A model generated the notes under the pieces. It saw only the letters and a list, made by a program, of their open reading frames with translations. It made no database searches and was not told where the DNA came from. This document shows positions 23,243 through 36,291 of a stretch of 64,000 nt of DNA, piece by piece (positions within the stretch are counted from its first letter, which is position 1; each line of letters starts with the position of its first letter). A program made the translations under genes and the position numbers. This stretch comes from Hemibagrus wyckioides. Its lineage: Eukaryota > Chordata > Actinopteri > Siluriformes > Bagridae. The stretch lies in assembly GCF_019097595.1 (NCBI RefSeq), contig NC_080715.1, forward strand, positions 30,463,355 to 30,527,354, given 5' to 3'.

Positions 23243-24122
23243 TTATAGGTGTATGCTAATACACAAACACCAGTATGCATTTGTATTTCTGTTTCTGGTA
23301 CCAAGTATGCTCAGTATGTCCTCTATCAATGCAAACGATTCCATGTCACAGACAAGTGTAAGAAAGTACACGTTAGCAAGGTTTGATTAGCAAGAGTTAA
23401 AAGTCAGAATAAAAACGATCATGTCGTAAACTGGACTGCAGGAGTAAATATTCTGAGGCTAGAGACTGATGTGTATGTATTTTATTATAAGGCTTCTTAT
23501 GAAAAAAAGGAAAACACTGACCTGATATCTTCTTGACGCATGACAGGACCTATCCAGCAAAATCACAACGTAACATATGTTGCAGTATTTTCAATATATA
23601 CCATTGACATAGAGCCATCTTGCATTGTACATGTTAGATAGTCTTCTTTCATCTCATCTCATCTCTTCTGACTTGTTGGGTATATTGTTTTCTTTTATGA
23701 GTGCATTGTCTTTTAGAATACTACAAAGCCACAATATCTGACACTTTACTTTGTTATTTGCTTTTACCTTGCAGGGTATTTTTTTTTACTTCCTGTGCCC
23801 TACTAACAAGTCTGTGACTACATCCCACTAGCATTTCCCCCCCTTGTTATACTTGCCATACACTATTTATTGCTGTGCCACTGAAGGTAGCTAATATCAC
23901 ATCCCCCGCCTTCTACCCAACAAGCAGTCCTGTGGCTAGCATTGTTTAGTGGTCAGTTGGACTTCCTTTAACATTCAGCTTTTTCTTTCACAGAATGGAC
24001 CATGCACTCTCTCTACTTTAGATCTTATTTTATTTTTGCAAATTTATAATTAATCAGTCCAATAAGTAATCCTGAAGACAAGATCCTCTAGTGCATCCCC
24101 TTAGCTTGGGGTTGCAAAATTT
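23242..24122. other. Non-coding stretch, nothing recognised
   Basis: No coding or known repeat signal was found. Confidence 0.4.
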
Positions 24123-24743
24123 TCAATTCAATTCAGTTTATTTGTATAGCGTTTGTCTCAAAGCAGCTTTACAGAAGTACAAAGAGAAAAAAAATTATAA
24201 AGTTTAAAGTTAAGTAACTATTTTATCCATCTTTTATCCCTAATGAGAAGCTTGAGGCGATGGTGGCAAGTAAAAAACTCCCTGAGATGATAGGAGGAAA
24301 AGACCTTGAGAGGAACCAGGCTCAGAAGGGAACCTCATCCTCATTTGGGAGACACTGGACAGGAAATAATGTAAATGTTGATAATGTTCTTTCTGCATCA
24401 GCAACCAAGGGCTCGTGAGGATCTATTAGATCAGTGTAGTTTCTGAGTTCTGTTATAGACACTAATTTCTTGCTGATGGCAGATCTGTGACGGTGTGATA
24501 GTCTCCAAGTGGTTCTATCCACAGCAGTCCCCTGGGTCACAGGCTGTCCATGCAGATCTATCCCCAGCAGCAGTGACCACCACCATGCGATGAGACTCCA
24601 ACCAATGGTAGAGTGCCTGGAGAGATCAGGCAGGTCTGGAAAGATGAAGTGGTTACGCTGGAAACTCAGAACACGGGGAGTTCAGGAGTGGGACATATAT
24701 CTCTACAGAGAAACACAGAGAGAGAGAGAGAGAGAGAGAGAAA
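24123..24743 (+). repeat. Repeat R, copy 2, most complete, ending in (GA)n
   Basis: It begins TTCAATTCAATTCAGTTTA then TTGTATAGCG and CAAAGCAGCTTTACAGAA. The core is AAAAAACTCCCTGAGATGAT and CTTGAGAGGAACCAGGCTC. After a body that includes GATGAGACTCCAACCAATGG and GATCAGGCAGGTC, it ends in a (GA)n array at about 24717-24742. The superfamily is not assigned. No coding capacity is visible. Confidence 0.65.
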
Positions 24744-25009
24744 GATGTTAGGTATGCTTGTGATCATGTGATGTTTAAAGACAATGTAGATTATGTGTAA
24801 AGTGCAGACAGAGACTCCGGCAAGACTAGTTATGACAGCATAGCTAAAATTTCCAAATTCCAAACAAAATAAATAATTCTAAAAGGAGTAAGTTGCTTTC
24901 ATCGCAGCATACTATAGCACTATAGGACTCTTGTAAACTTATGACGACCTTTCTGAAATGGATGACATGCCTCTTTCCGCCATGTTTCCCTAATGGGATT
25001 TCCACCTTG
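24744..25009. other. Spacer
   Basis: Nothing recognised. Confidence 0.4.
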
Positions 25010-25335
25010 TTTAGGTCCCTGCTTAGGAGCCTTTGCGAGATGCCAAACTGCAGTGGGTGTCTTTGAAAACTGCCATTTTAATAGTAATCACTTCAGCAAA
25101 AGGAGTGAGAGAACTGCATGCTCTGGTGATAAGCTCTCCTTGCATGCTTTGGTGGCCAGATGACTCTCAGAGTCTTTCGTGCTGTGCCCGGTAGACCGGA
25201 TTATTTAGCCTGGATAGCAGCCATCTGATCCTGATACAGAGGGACCATCTTATCTAAGCAGAGACTGGCCCAATGGGTGGTGGACATCATCACCAAGGCA
25301 TACAGACAGCTTAACGTCCAACTCCTACCATGATT
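25010..25335 (+). pseudogene. DIRS-like tyrosine recombinase remnant, copy 2
   Basis: The frame from about 25025 reads EPLRDAKLQWVSLKTAILI, then VITSAKGVRELHALV. A later block near 25240-25300 reads LSKQRLAQWVVDIITKAY. These are in the order of the core and C-terminal end of DIRS-type tyrosine recombinases, and parallel the blocks at 10885-11450. The linker between the blocks is shortened and frameshifted, so no functional enzyme is possible. No split or inverted terminal repeats of a complete DIRS element were recognised. Confidence 0.6.
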
Positions 25336-25607
25336 TCCAACACTACTCTTCCTCTTGGATAGTATTTAACAGCATGCCAGTCTTAGAGATCTGCATTTCT
25401 GCTACCGGGATACCAGAGTGCAATCCAAGTTCTTCATGTTCTCTAAGGTTTAACTCTCTAGTGTGAGTGTGAAGTTCATCTCTGATCACCTTTCTATTTT
25501 TACTAACTCCGGATAAACCTAAAGTACCTATTAAAAGTTTGGTGTGACTTGAATAAAAAGTCTTGGCTTGCGTTTACATGCTCACAAAGCTTTTGAGATT
25601 AATTCAA

Positions 25608-25802
25608 TTCCATTTTTATTTGTATAGCACTTTTAACAATAGACTCTGTCACAAAGCAGCTTTATAATAATCCAGAGAAATAATTTGAATTAAATCCTAA
25701 TGAGCAAGCCAGGGGCAACAGTGGCAAGAGGAAGAAACCTTGAAAGGAACCAGACTCTCACCTGGGTCACACTGGATGCAGGTGAAATTGTAACTGAATA
25801 CT
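25608..25802 (+). repeat. Repeat R, copy 3, head and core only
   Basis: TTTTTATTTGTATAGCACTT and CACAAAGCAGCTTTATAATA are followed by AATGAGCAAGCCAGGGGC and CTTGAAAGGAACCAGACTC, the R head and core. There is no (GA)n tail. Confidence 0.65.
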
Positions 25803-25867
25803 ATATAGTAAAATTGTGCAAATAGTGCTAATTGTGTTATCTTTAAATGTATCATATCATATCATAG

Positions 25868-26050
25868 AGAATGTGGAAGCTCAGTGGTTAAAGTGTTAGA
25901 CTACTGATCAGAAGGTTGTTAGTTTGAATCCCAGGTCCATCAACCTGCCACTGCTGAGCCCCTGAGCAAAACCCTTAATGATCAATTGCTCAGTTGTGTA
26001 AAATGAGATAAATTGTAAGTTGCTCTGGGAAAGAGTGTCTGCCAAATGCC
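25868..26050 (+). mobile_element. tRNA-derived SINE, well preserved
   Basis: The head has an A-box region GTGGAAGCTCAGTGGTTAAA and a B-box region GTTAGTTTGAATCCCAGG. These are followed by CTGAGCAAAACCCTTAATG and the tail TAAGTTGCTCTGGGAAAGAG, then CTGCCAAATGCC. Flanking ATATCAT-like sequences could be target duplications, but the left flank is itself a TATCA repeat. Confidence 0.8.
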
Positions 26051-26309
26051 AGAAAAACAAATATCATCTATTCAGTGACGGGGACTTAAGTGTCTTAACA
26101 ATTGCTGTCATGAGATTGAAAACTAAATTGAATTTAGGTGAATGTAACTTAAATTTTCAGTGAGATCACTGACTACACAATGACCTAGGAGTCCTTCATA
26201 AAAAATGTAGCGAATTTTATGGATAGTTGAACTTTATAAAATCAGCTTGTGGCTATTTCTCAGATGTATTATCACAGTGCATTATGAAAAATAAATAACT
26301 TAAAAGATC

Positions 26310-26634
26310 ACTTTTAGTGGGTGGGATATATTAGGCAGCAAGTGAACATTTTGTCCTCAAAGTTGATGTGTTAGAAGCAGGAAAAATGGGAAAGCATAAG
26401 GATTTGAGCGAGTTTGACAAGGGCCAAATTGTGATGGCTAGATGACTGGATCAGAGCATCTCCAAAACTCAGTATCTATCAAAAGTGGTCCAAGGAAGGA
26501 ATAGTGGTGAACCGGTGACAGGGTCATGGATGACCAAGGCTCATTGATGTACGCAGGGAGCGAAAGATGGCCTGTGTAGTCCGATCCAACAAACGAGCTA
26601 CTGTTGCTCAAATTACTAAGGAAGTTAATGGCTA
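26310..26634 (+). mobile_element. Tc1-like family A, N-terminal half lacking both termini
   Basis: From TTAGTGGGTGGGATATATTAG the copy runs through the leader and the N-terminal helix-turn-helix coding region (KGQIVMAR then a stop, LDQSISKT). It continues to ACTGTTGCTCAAATTACTAAG and GAAGTTAATGGC, where it stops. An (AT)n array begins about 20 bp downstream. Confidence 0.8.
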
Positions 26635-26654
26635 GTTTATGTCTGATTAAATTA

Positions 26655-26670
26655 GTGTATATATATATAT

Positions 26671-26769
<99 letters not shown>

Positions 26770-26775
26770 TATAGA
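26655..26775. repeat. (AT)n microsatellite
   Basis: About 120 bp of alternating AT with a few C or G interruptions. The long tyrosine/isoleucine frames on the minus strand are repeat translations. Confidence 0.95.
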
Positions 26776-28189
26776 TAGATATGAGCTCCATTGTTTTGAC
26801 TTTTGTACATCAGCACAATACTGAAGATCTCCATGGTGAAATTCTCCATAATATATATTTAATTCATGATCTTCCTTACAAGGCACTTTTAATTGGGTTT
26901 TGGACTTTTTTTAAATAATAATTTCAGTCATAAATCTGCATTGAAAATCATGTTATTCATGCTTAATTGATGTCTGTTCAGTCGGCACAGATAGATAAAC
27001 TAAATCCAATTTTCTGTCCCCTGTGCAAAACTTTCTCTCATAAATATTTATTTGGAAGTTTAATCAGGTTTTTGACATTGATGCTAACGTTTGTTACCTC
27101 AGATGCCCACTATTTTCATGGCATTCCCTTCCTGTTTTAGACATCCTACTTTGTGATCAGGCTTGGACAGTGGCGCACAGATTTCCCTTTTGTCTTCCCT
27201 GTATGAAAAGAGCAAACAAAATAATGCTTCACCTTTAGATCATGATGGAGCCAAAATGGCAGCCATTGATGCTTTGTTGGCCTCCAAATCCCATTCTGTT
27301 GCCATTAAAGACGAGGAAATGAGCAGTCGCTTGCAACCAGCGAAGAACATGAGTGATAAGGCTCACAATGGACTCCATTGCTTCGAAATCTACAATGGAC
27401 TCCCTGAAGCAGATGGGTGATTTGCATACGCGAGCACTAACGGTGATTGCACTGGGTATTAGGTGTATTAAAAATAGCTTAGCCAAAGAGATACTTCATG
27501 TCCTGATTTGATTAGGGCTCTTAAATTGGTCATAAATGAGATTCAGATATATTGAACCTTTTTTTTGTCTGTTTCTGAATGCTTTGTGCTAATGCCTTAA
27601 ACGACCTTTTATCACTATTCTGTGTGAATATTGCTTTTAGGTTCAATATGTCGCTGACCCACCAAATTGCTTCTGGCTTTTCTCTCGATCATGTTCAGCA
27701 TCTAAATTATAACTTGTCTGTTTTGCCCAATAATAAATACATTATTAGAATAATATAACGTTCATCCAATTACAATCTCAAGCATCTTTCTACTATATTG
27801 GGATAAAAAATATAATCAATTACCGTTGAATATGAGATAAAGTTTTAATGCAATTTTTAATTGTGATTCTGTATATGCTATCTTTTGTTTATTTATTAAA
27901 ATATTAATAAATCTAATAAATCTCATTTAATACATTTATAAATAAAAGACCAATGGTTAACAAACTACAGAAAAGGTTATTAATAATTGGTCAATTCAAT
28001 TCAACTTCATCTTTCTTTTGATAACTTTGCTTCTCTCCTGATAAACCTAAGAATTTGAGCACACAGAGATATATTTTACCCTGAACTCTGCCCAGGTTTC
28101 TATTTATATTGAAAGAAGGTTAAGCCTGCTGTTGAAGAGTCAACTGGACAAATGTAAAGAGAAGGAAATAAAAAAAGACAAGGTCCAGT
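26776..28189. other. Non-coding stretch
   Basis: An 85-codon plus-strand frame near 27163-27420 includes DSGAQISLLS, which superficially recalls a retropepsin active site. No other protease or retroelement feature surrounds it, and a stop lies just upstream in frame. Not called. Confidence 0.4.
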
Positions 28190-28316
28190 GCCCCAGTCCT
28201 CATAATGTTTATTGACTCTTCTAGCACTTTCATTTCCTCAATAATAAGAGCTTTACATAAGCCAGCTATCCATCACTGTCAAGAAACTGAACTACTCTCT
28301 CTCTCTCTCTCTATCC

Positions 28317-28358
<42 letters not shown>

Positions 28359-28960
28359 GTCTGATGTACTGGTTAACCTGTTAGACCAAGATTACAGTTT
28401 AGCTGGATTTCAATCTGCTTTGTGTATTGTCTGATTGTCTGGCGCAATTCTACAATTGATTTCCAATAATTAACAGGGATAGCAAGAATACAGAAGCATA
28501 ATTGTGTGGCTGGATCTCATATACTCACACATCTTATCATTGTAAGCACTTGCTAATCTCCTTAACTAACATTTATCACAACCAAAAACACTACAAGCTA
28601 AACAGCATATTTATCTGTCTATCAGTTTTCTTGTCTCTCAGATATCCAAATATTCTTTCCCTTGAGGAAAGGCATAAATACATCCTAAAAAAAACAGAAA
28701 AGCAAAACGAGTGCTGGAGGGAGCATGAGGATGAGGTGCTGCTGGATGGCAGGCTTTGACTACATGAATAAAACATGCTCTGCTCACAGGAAATGCATTC
28801 GGAGCTTAATCGCATTGCATTCGTCCTAATTAAAGCAAACACTTGTCTGAACACTAAAGAGCTCAAATAGAACTTCCCTTCACTGGGTGCTGGAAAGCAA
28901 ATGACATCCTTCAGAAATGATTAAGTAGATTCTCCAACACAAAGCCTGACAAAAATATGG
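28190..28960. repeat. Duplicated non-coding block F, copy 1
   Basis: It corresponds in order to 31700-32570. Shared sequences are GGCTTTAC/GAGCTTTACATAAGCCA, a (CT)n array at about 28293-28355, and the long core at 28762-28838. The core contains ATGAATAAAACATG, TGCTCACAGGAAATGCA, AGCTTAATCGCA and TCCTAATTAAAGCA. The core is about 90% identical by eye. Function unknown. Confidence 0.75.
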
Positions 28961-29395
28961 AACGTTTGCACCCAAGTCAAACATTATGCTAATAGTGCCA
29001 ATTGCATCCATAATGCATGTACTGTGTTTCTGCATGAATGTTATGTGATTATGTGACCGAGATCAGGATTTACCTACAAGTTTAAAAAGAAGACTAAGAA
29101 GTAAACAAAGGCTGTTCATTTATTCAGTTTTGTTCCACTGTACCTGCCGGGAGTACTGGTAGCAACAATCTGAGAAGGTCAATACAGACTTCACTCCATA
29201 TCCAGCCTCAGATTTCAGCTTCTCCTGTGGGTGAATCACCAAATGTTTCCCAGTCATCTAGAAAAGTTGTGACTAATTTATTGCCTGTGACTGGTAAAAA
29301 TCACAAAAAAATGCCTCTTGAACTTAAGTGGCTGGGTGCTGGAATTATTCAGTTGGTTGGTTAGTTGTTTGGTTGGTAGGTAAATAGATCAGTTA
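28961..29395. other. Spacer, nothing recognised
   Basis: No feature was identified. Confidence 0.4.
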
Positions 29396-29612
29396 CAGTT
29401 ACCAATCAGGCATAAAATTGCTGCCAAAACAGCCCTGACCCATCATGCACTGTGTATTCTCATACCTTTCTATCAGAACAAGCATTACCTTCTTCAGCAA
29501 TTTGAGCAACAGTAGCTCGTCTGTTGGATCGGATCACATAGGCCAGCTTTCTCTCGTGCATCAATGAGCCTTGACCCTGTCACCGGTTCACCACTGTTCC
29601 TTCCTTGGACTA
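29396..29612 (-). mobile_element. Tc1-like family A, reduced copy with shared junction
   Basis: One end is present (ACCAATCAGGCATAAAATTG). It is followed by the shared deletion junction GACCCATCATGCACTGTG at about 29438-29453 and the middle N-terminal region. It is truncated after CCACTGTTCCTTCCTTGGAC. Confidence 0.8.
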
Positions 29613-30704
29613 GTGTGAAAATAAGAAAAATGAATAGAAGTGGAAGTGAATATGGATATGAATAGTGGATGGTGGTAGTTCTGTTCAAGTTCATCCTTCA
29701 TTCGGTGAGTGATGAGCTATGTAGTGATGAACTATGGTACAGCGTCATCACTCTTGGTCCAGCAACCTTGGCTCCTGTATAGTTCTTTTCTATAGTGGAG
29801 CTGGATGAGTCTTCTACTAAACGATTTCCTCTGTTTAACCAATAGGTCAGAGAGGGCATGTCGTTTATTGTTTAGAATGACTGAGAGTTTATTGAATGTC
29901 ACCACCACCACCACAAAACCATGCAAGCAGCAGCCTGAGACCAGCCTGAGTCAGCCTTCTTCTAGTTACAAAAGACTGGTAAAAAATCTCAAACATCATG
30001 TGGAAAAACATGGACCTGAGCTTCCTCAGAAAGGAAAGTCAACTACCAGCTCCTTCCTGTTTACAGAGTGACATCAAATCAACATGGCCGCTCAGACTGT
30101 AAAGAGGGAAAAGCTGTTCTTATCTACTTTTGAATGATTTTAAAGCAGTCCTTGGCTAAATCTAAAATTGACAATATCAATCACTGCTTTCAGAAGGTAA
30201 ACTTGAGTTTTCAATAATGTTAGCCGGCTAGCTTGGTGCTAAGCTACTCGCTATTGTCTGCTGGCTAACTTGTTGCTAAGCTACAGTCCAAAACGTTCAC
30301 TATGGTAGATCAGAACTAGAAGCTACTCAGGCCTGTAACTGTAAAAGTGTCGTTAAGGAGTTTTCTATTAGCTTTAGGTGCTTTGATAGAGCAAATAAAA
30401 GACATGCTTTTATGGAGATTACGTTTTTTTTCCCTCTTGGAACATCTAATGTCCTTAAGTGGAAGATGATGTTATTACAATTTTCAAGTTATCATTTACA
30501 AGGCACCATGAATCCAGCACTAATCTCTCCAATTGGTCCCTGGGGTCCATTGGGAACCAATTAGGATGCATCTTCATAAGGGTCCTAAACTGGCATAAAT
30601 CAACACCACAATCTGGTACAGTGACAATAACGCTGCTGCGGTCTCAGGGTTTTCTTTTTTTTAGTCTAGCTTTGCACTTGCATCACATGGACATCACACA
30701 TTCA
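29613..30704. other. Non-coding stretch
   Basis: A short direct repeat built on GCTAGCTTGGTGCTAAGCTA and GCTAACTTGTTGCTAAGCTA lies at about 30227-30286. An 88-codon frame at 29805-30071 is unrecognised. Confidence 0.4.
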
Positions 30705-31140
30705 CTCCTCCAGGCTATGCAGCATAGCCAATCCACCTCTCTGCATGTTTTCGGGAGGTTGTAGCAAACTGGACAATCTAGAGCAATCCCATGTGGACAC
30801 AAACAATATTCAGTGCAGTTCAAGTGAATTTTATTTATTTATTTATTTTATTTATATAGCACTTTAAACCATGGACATTCTCACAATGTAGCTTTACAGG
30901 AACATATACATTCAGAATATAAATAATAAAATTTGAAATTTAAATTTACCCCATTGAGCAAGCCAGAGGTGATGATAGTGAGAAAAAAAACTCCCTGAAG
31001 CAATATGAGGAAGACTCACAAGGGAACCTCATCCTCTTCTAGGTGACACCATAAGAAGATGCAAATCTCCAGATAGATAGTAACCTGAGCTCAGGATTGA
31101 ACCAGAGACCCTGGAGCTGTGAGGTGACTATGCTTCCCAA
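30705..31140 (-). mobile_element. SINE-like element split by an R insertion
   Basis: The left part (30713-30820) contains CAGCATAGCCAATCCACCTC, CATGTTTTCGGGAGG and CATGTGGACACAAAC. The right part (31078-31140) contains AACCTGAGCTCAGGATTGAA and GACCCTGGAGCTGTGAGG. Together they give the order seen at 51570-51720, a common fish repeat with a minus-strand head. About 255 bp of repeat R lies between them. Confidence 0.65.
30822..31078 (+). repeat. Repeat R, copy 4, nested in a SINE-like element
   Basis: TTTATTTATTTATTTTATTTA followed by ATATAGCACTTTAAACCATG and the core AAACTCCCTGAAGCAATATGAGG identify R. It ends around GGTGACACCATAAG without a (GA)n tail. Confidence 0.65.
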
Positions 31141-31699
31141 TACAAAAAACAAAATACAGTCTGAGAATATAACCATGTGGAAAGGTTAAAGAAGTTGTTT
31201 AAGATCCAAAACGATGAGACAGAAACTTACACCGAATAACTTTTCTATTACTAATATAGAACGGATTTCCCAATGCTTCACATGAATAGTGCAAATTATG
31301 ACTGTGAAATAATATTATTTAAAGTGCCATCAGAGCATAGCTGATGTCCAATGTTCCTTCCACCACTACTGAAGCTAAACATGGTTTTGCATAGATTCCC
31401 CCTAAATCTGTTATATCTTATTACTCTGAAACTTTCTATACCATTATAGCAATCATAATTATAAGGCTGTTTATTAAGATATCCTTAATGATGTCCACCA
31501 GGTTCTTTGAAACTTCACCGTACAGTAACACCACATATAAATGCCGTTACTGTATATTTAAAGCTTGTGAAAAAACTGTATTTTTAAATCATGAGTCAGC
31601 CTGAAGCTTAATTAATAGTGAGGGTGGAAAAAGCAATATTATCCTGCTGCCTGCTTCTGGAAATTGTGTGCACACAGTACAATGATGCAAAAATCATTG
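31141..31699. other. Spacer, nothing recognised
   Basis: AT-rich; no feature was identified. Confidence 0.4.
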
Positions 31700-32222
31700 A
31701 AAATAGAAGGCGCTTGTCACATACAATGACACTTCCCCAATAATATGGGCTTTACGCAAGCCAACTGTCCATCAATGTCAAGTCTCTCTTTATTTTCTGT
31801 CTCTCTCTCCCCAACATTTTTCTTGCTTTCTTACACTCACCGAAGCACTACAGGAACAGAGTAAAATGTTAGGCTAATATTGAGCTAGCTTAGACTTGAT
31901 AATGAAGCATCATGTTAAGAGGCCATGCTGGATCTAAATCCAAGTGTAGCGTCTAATCCACAGTTTAAATTTTATTTATTTATTTATTAGATTTTCTTTT
32001 ACAGTTTATGGAGCATGTCTCGTACAATATTGCTTTTCTTCATAAACAAACAGAGAATCAACTGTCATTGTGGGAGCTTTGTATAAAGTTATTTAAAGCC
32101 TTATACTGTACACACACAAACACACACACACACACACTCATGTTGAGTGAAAGGAACACATCCTAATCTCTTGCACTTACACTTATCACACCCAAAATGT
32201 TAACAGGACATGTACCTGTCTC

Positions 32223-32265
<43 letters not shown>

Positions 32266-32570
32266 ATACACATCCCTTTGTCTGCCTTAAGCAAACAATA
32301 AATCCAAGAAAAAGAAAAAAAAAAACAAAAAACAAGGAAACAAGTGCTAGAGGCTGGATGAGGTGCTAGTGAAGGATGTGAGGCTTTGAGCCTATGAATA
32401 AAACATGGCCTGCTCACAGGAAATGCAGTTTGAGCTTAATCGCACTGCATTTGTCCTAATTAAAGCACTCGTCTGAGCTCAAGTAAGACCGCTATCGACT
32501 TTGTCGGATGCTGGAACGCAAACAGAATCTTTTAGAAATTATATGGTGCAGCTTGACCAAAAGAAACTTG
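31700..32570. repeat. Duplicated non-coding block F, copy 2
   Basis: This is the second copy of 28190-28960, offset by about 3.6 kb. It carries a (CA)n array at about 32110-32138 and a (CT)n array at about 32229-32263 within the block. The conserved core at 32391-32467 has TGCTCACAGGAAATGCA and TCCTAATTAAAGCA. Confidence 0.75.
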
Positions 32571-34204
32571 TTAGCATGTCCATTTCAAACAATTTATGGT
32601 CTTTAACATAAACCACACACAGGATCTTACGACTTGAATTATTATATTGCCTGTGTCTTGTAATTTCTCCTCATTCCATTCAGTTGTTAACATGATGTCC
32701 TTATACTGTATGTGGATAAAAGCATCATAATAAACTGAGAAATTCTTACTTTCTCTCTTTGGTCTACTGATGCAATAAAATTTACTACAAAAATCATAAA
32801 AAATACAATTAATTACAGTGTAAACAGAAATGTGCCTAGACATAATATTCCACACAATGATTTGAATTAAAACATATTACTGTAACTGCACCACCTTTTC
32901 CTTAAAAAAAAAACAAAACTTATTTCATTTTATTTAAAAAATAATAATTTTTCTTAAATTAAACAAGTGCCAAAATTAATTTAAAACAAATTCATTTAAA
33001 ATGAATTACTACCACCCCAGAAGGATACTTGCGAACAAATTACTGTTTTAATTTCTTTTACTGCTTCTTGTTTCTTGCAGAAAATGTTCTCTATTACTAA
33101 ATATGAGGTTGCATGCAATCCCTCATTCACCCATCACCGTGGAGAAAAAGAGAGTTTTAACACAAAGGAAACAGAGTTTTTGTCATGAGAAAAATATGCG
33201 CTTGCTAATTTCTTAGCTTTTTAGAAGATTGTGCTGTTTTATTCATAGAAGTTATCATTAATTGAATAAGTACAGTTACACAGTAAGAACAATACAATCC
33301 TGAGGCACGGTCATTAGGGATGCAGAATATGCTATCAGCCAGATTTAAGAAAAAATAAGTTTCTGAATAAAACGCTGATTCATTATTTTGACAAAACATT
33401 AGCAAAACTAAAGACTAGATTGAATGATTGAACAGCTTGAGTGTGATCAATTCATTTAGAATTAATTATAGTATATGCTATTATTAAACCAGTTCCAGTG
33501 AAATCTCACCAGTATATTGGTGCTGCTGGAATTTACAGTATAACGACAGTGTTATATTTATCCGATTAAACCCTGCATGGTAGAATAATGCAGTGGTGGT
33601 ACTACAGTGTGTCTGATACCAAACACTAGTTTTGTTATTTTGATTCTTGGCACAAGGGTCTTTATTTTATTCAGGGATTTGAAAACATACGCTCAGATCA
33701 TGTTGGATATATGAACATTAATCGTGTTGATGAAACTCAATTTTTTGTTCAGTATTTGTGACTGCACTGTTTATTCAATCTCATCAGCCTAATGCAATCT
33801 GTGGATTTGAAATATGAATATGAATTTTTATTTGCTTCCATTATTCACAAGCTAACTAGCTACCATGCAGAAACATAGCTTATCCTGGGTTAGCTAATCC
33901 TGGGTTCCTGTCCATGAACATATCCATCAAAATGAAAATCAAATGAAATGAATGGTGAGATGTTCTTAGTCACACATGTAGTACATATTGAGCATTACTG
34001 ATGTCTGAAGAATGGGCCGTGGGGGGAAAACAATTCTCTATTAATAAAGAGTCTCAAATAATCAATAATCATATTGCTTAAGCATTGAATTCGAATCAAA
34101 TTTTCAAATTCAAATTTAATTTTACATGAACATGAAAAATGACATGACAAGAACATGACCTTACACAATATTGCATGTAGTGAAATGCTTCAACCTTCCT
34201 TCAG
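32571..34204. other. Non-coding stretch
   Basis: AT-rich. A pyrimidine run followed by TTGCAG at 33075-33080 precedes a 35-codon open frame, KMFSITKYE... It is not recognised and not called. Nothing else was identified. Confidence 0.4.
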
Positions 34205-34256
34205 AGAAAGAAAGAAAGAAAGAAAGAAAGAATACAAACAAACAAACAAACAAACA
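34205..34256. repeat. (GAAA)n-(CAAA)n compound microsatellite
   Basis: Six AAAG units are followed by about six AAAC units. Confidence 0.9.
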
Positions 34257-34378
34257 ACACTATTATTGACGTTGATATTATCTCTGATATCAGTCCATGT
34301 CACTATATGCCAATATACCACACACCATCAGCTCTAATTAGTTTTCTCTTGATGGATTGCATTATATCTAATTCCTAA

Positions 34379-34702
34379 GTGTGTGTGTGTGTGTGTGTGT
34401 GTTTAATTGATGGGCTTCACACTTCCTAGAGTTTTTGACGCAGACCGTAACTGAGAAGCTGCACTGAATTCTACTTCCTGCGGAACTAGTGGGAGTATTC
34501 CTGCATGATCTTTTCTTTGCCCAGTAATTAGTGAGTGTGGTCATCATCCCACTCAAGGCATCTTAGAAAAGCTACATCACACACACACACACATTCTCCT
34601 TCCTGTCCAGTCTTGCTGAGCAGTTAAGGAAGTGGATTCCGAGACGCTAATAATAGCTGTGTAATCCTTTGTTTCTTGTTATTGTTAAATCTGCACTGCT
34701 CA

Positions 34703-34735
<33 letters not shown>
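34379..34735. repeat. GT and CA arrays in opposite polarity
   Basis: (GT)n lies at about 34379-34402, (CA)n at about 34578-34593 and (GT)n at about 34707-34735. Single-copy-looking spacers separate them. Confidence 0.85.
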
Positions 34736-34738
<3 letters not shown>

Positions 34739-35009
34739 ACTGATACACACTGACTATTCTCATCACAATTGACTGTTTTGTTAGAATAGATGTTGCTACT
34801 TAAATTGCATGCATTTAAGTCTATCATTTAAGATCATTTGCATAAATATTAATTAATTAATAATATTGTTTCTTTAAAGTGTTGTTTATGATTTTTGTTT
34901 CAAGTTTTGAATGAAATTCCTATCAGCTTTAAGCATATAGCAGATGAGTGCTTGGTCAGATTATCTTTAAAATATTTCAATTTTAACTCAAAAAACTTCA
35001 GATTACATA

Positions 35010-36126
<1,117 letters not shown>

Positions 36127-36291
36127 AGAGCATTAGGTATGTATAGTATGTTATGGTTAAGGAAAATATACATTGTGTGCAAGTGCAATCATGAACTCTG
36201 ATCACATTGTCAAAAAAATCTAGAATTTTTGCTAAAAGTACTGTATTTGCACTAAAATACATTTATGAATATACTGTAATTGCTCCTGCAG

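Noticed and set aside
22799..23390. Plus-strand frames of 102 to 149 codons with His/Thr and Ser/Leu runs
   Set aside because: They arise from CA and CT microsatellites.
26438..26886. Minus-strand frames of 65 to 117 codons made of Tyr and Ile
   Set aside because: They are translations of the (AT)n array and flanking Tc1-like remnant in antisense.
27163..27420. Frame with DSGAQISLLS resembling a retropepsin active site
   Set aside because: The motif is short, starts just after an in-frame stop, lacks the other protease motifs, and no gag, reverse transcriptase or LTR lies nearby.
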